Shown piece after piece: positions 62,605 through 64,000 of a stretch of DNA of 64,000 nt (the first letter of the stretch is position 1; every line of letters begins with the position of its first letter). The notes under the pieces were generated by a model that did no database searches, was not told the DNA's origin, and was given only the letters and a program-made list of their open reading frames with translations. The position numbers and the translations under genes are program-made. Source of the DNA: Acidobacteriota bacterium (lineage in GTDB: Bacteria > Acidobacteriota > Terriglobia > Terriglobales > Acidobacteriaceae); assembly GCA_018268915.1 (NCBI GenBank), contig JAFDVQ010000016.1:124001-188000 (forward strand), read 5' to 3'.

Positions 62605-63451
62605 ATTTCGTGGCCAATCCACTTTTGTTGTGCGTGCCGCTTGGTCTGCCATCGCGCAGCATTGCGATCGCCTTCTGATATCGCAACCCTGCCGGAACCG
62701 CCACAAACTGGCTTTCATCTTCTGTGGTGTCGAAGACCTTCGTCTTGAAGACGACCCTCGCGCTCATCTTCATGTCGAAGTGCACAAGGCGCCACTGGTG
62801 GTCGCCGACATCCGCCTGCACAAGCAGAATCGAGCCGCCCTTGTAGAGCCGCCCAAGAATTCCCCAACCGAAATCGACGTCATCCTGCAGCCGGCCTTCC
62901 AACCGCGTCACCCGCGCTTCGTTGCGGTCGATCCAGAGCTCCCCCGCCATCTGCGTAAGGACCTGGGTCTCGAGATCCGGGGGATCGAAATTCGGATTCG
63001 GTTTGTACGTGTACTTCTCAACTTTTCCGCCCGAACCCTGCGCCTCTCCAATGTCTTCATACAAGAACGCATTCGGCAGCGACCTCAGCACCTTGAGCGC
63101 TCGCGCCGTGTCCTGGTCTTGCGATTGTTTGCGGTGGCGCTGCTTACCCGGATCTGAGAGCAACTGGTCGAGTCGAGCCTGCTCTCGCTGTTCGTCTGCA
63201 GAACTGAGAGGAGCGTCATTTACTGAAATCAGTCGTGCTACTGCTCCATCCGCCGTCTCAAAGATCTCTTTGGTTGTCGTCAGCCGAGGGCTCGACTTGC
63301 GCAGGTGATAGCGCATCGGATGCTGAGTATCATCTGCGGCCCGCACTTCATTCGCGAGCGCTCGCTGCACGAGCCCGGCATCCTGAGCCTGCGATAAAAC
63401 GCCGGTCAGAAGAAATACCAGAATGAGAGACTTGGCTTGGGGCACTGGCAA
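62603..63451 (-). CDS. Secreted hypothetical protein
   Basis: I do not recognise this 282-residue protein. It has a signal peptide (SLILVFLLTGVLSQAQ), an acidic Gln/Arg-rich middle (EQREQARLDQLLSDPGKQ) and a beta-rich C-terminal half (ELWIDRNEARVTRLEGRL, SILLVQADVGDHQWRL, FVAVPAGLRYQKA). The alternation suggests a LolA-like or lipocalin-like beta fold, but no specific motif is certain. The start is TTG 63451 with AAGGA 11 bases upstream; GTG 63445 is an alternative and no ATG is near. Confidence 0.78.
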   Translation of the reverse strand: MPVPQAKSLILVFLLTGVLSQAQDAGLVQRALANEVRAADDTQHPMRYHLRKSSPRLTTTKEIFETADGAVARLISVNDAPLSSADEQREQARLDQLLSDPGKQRHRKQSQDQDTARALKVLRSLPNAFLYEDIGEAQGSGGKVEKYTYKPNPNFDPPDLETQVLTQMAGELWIDRNEARVTRLEGRLQDDVDFGWGILGRLYKGGSILLVQADVGDHQWRLVHFDMKMSARVVFKTKVFDTTEDESQFVAVPAGLRYQKAIAMLRDGRPSGTHNKSGLATK

Positions 63452-63697
63452 TAGTCTATCGTCCTTCGTTTTTCCCTTCTGATTTGGTTACTTATAGCGT
63501 TGGACGCCGGGGAAACGCATTGGATTCTTAAACTGTGCGGAACCGCCCCGATGCTATAGTTCGATAAGGGACTTTGGTCATTTTGGAAGCCCGGTCAGGT
63601 GCCTGGCCCGCGTGCTTTTGAAAGCGGCTTTTTTCCCGATTCCGTCGGCGCCCCGAAGGGTGCCCAAAGATCTCGAGATTCTGGAAGGAAATTGTCC
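63452..63697. other. Intergenic region before bactofilin gene
   Basis: A TATAGT box (near 63554) lies in a region otherwise free of signals, and a GC-rich imperfect hairpin lies near 63586-63612. No gene or known RNA was found. Confidence 0.35.
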
Positions 63698-64000
63698 ATG
63701 GCAACCGAAAATGGTTCTGCTCGGATTGGCAAATCCGTTGTAATTCGTGGCGAAGTCAAGGGCGGGGAAGACCTGATCGTCGACGGCCGTATCGAGGGGA
63801 CTGTAACCCTCACTGAGAGCCGTCTCACCATCGGGCCAAACGCCAATATTGCCGCCGATCTGACCGCTCGCGACGTGCTCATCCAGGGAAATGTGCAGGG
63901 CAACATCGTCGCTACCGGCCGCGTCGAGCTTCGCGCAGGCAGCGTAGTTGAAGGCGACGTTCGCGCGCTGCGACTCGCCATCGAAGACAATGCCGTCTTC
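63698..64000 (+). CDS. Bactofilin (3' partial)
   Basis: This is a cytoskeletal beta-helix protein of the bactofilin family that forms filaments and organises cell shape or polar complexes. The visible 101 residues read IGKSVVIRGEVKGGEDLIVDG, then a repeated G-x-V/I pattern (GNVQGNIVATGRVELRAGSVVEGDV) typical of the beta-helix rungs. The gene runs off the right edge. ATG 63698 has GGAAGGAA 9 bases upstream. Confidence 0.93.
   Translation, partial: MATENGSARIGKSVVIRGEVKGGEDLIVDGRIEGTVTLTESRLTIGPNANIAADLTARDVLIQGNVQGNIVATGRVELRAGSVVEGDVRALRLAIEDNAVF

Noticed and set aside
1..64000. CRISPR arrays, tRNA or rRNA genes, prophage or transposase genes
   Set aside because: None recognised; the only element-like unit is the four-helix-bundle gene at 58463-58892.

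Overview
The window looks like chromosomal DNA of an Acidobacteriota species, most likely class Terriglobia. This is inferred from three very large Oar-like TonB-dependent receptors (N-terminal carboxypeptidase-regulatory domain, C-terminal Phe), a moderately high GC content, an F0 ATP synthase block separated from F1 genes, and the mix of secreted sugar-related proteins with flagellar, LPS-transport and standard housekeeping genes. No rRNA, tRNA or CRISPR was found.

Layout. 1-22213 is an accessory carbohydrate or amino-sugar region: an MFS transporter cut by the left edge, a secreted Asp-box repeat protein, an Oar receptor, a minus-strand group (PfkB sugar kinase, GatZ/KbaZ-family protein, Tat-exported amidohydrolase, CBM9-like protein), a divergent agaS plus APC permease pair, a DeoR regulator, a second Oar receptor, a DUF4832 protein and a serine hydrolase. 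22681-25392 is a lipoprotein of ten Ig-like (BIG2) domains. 25438-30786 holds a DNA glycosylase, a TPR protein, a frameshifted yjbQ and fliC-fliD-fliS, with a near-consensus sigma-28 promoter before fliC. 30788-37421 is a minus-strand run copZ-copA-lptFG (fused)-ABC exporter. 37538-42371 has a Nudix hydrolase, an alpha/beta hydrolase and a third Oar receptor.

42645-55687 is mostly central metabolism: mdh and icd; a complete arginine-to-putrescine route (pyruvoyl arginine decarboxylase, aguB, aguA); tadA; a cupin; a glutaredoxin; purB-TPR-ubiX; and metY-metX. 56097-64000 has a secreted TPR protein, ymdB, lysS with a small four-helix-bundle insertion element between them, the F0 genes atpZ-atpI-atpB-atpE, a secreted unknown protein and the start of a bactofilin gene.

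The most interesting signals are not ordinary genes. (1) Upstream of metY lies a 32-codon, probably leaderless ORF rich in Met and Cys codons, followed by four complementary arms that can form either two hairpins, the second terminator-like, or one nested alternative. This reads as a sulfur-amino-acid attenuator. (2) Between lysS and ymdB is a 430-bp unit encoding a four-helix-bundle protein, bounded by inverted arrays of the heptamer GGGACTA that carry stop codons in all six frames and supply the stop codons of lysS and of the element's own gene. (3) agaS has a promoter with two identical TTTCGAAAT boxes 32 bp apart and a leaderless 32-codon upstream ORF overlapping its start. The surrounding genes suggest an amino-sugar route without an aldolase catalytic subunit.
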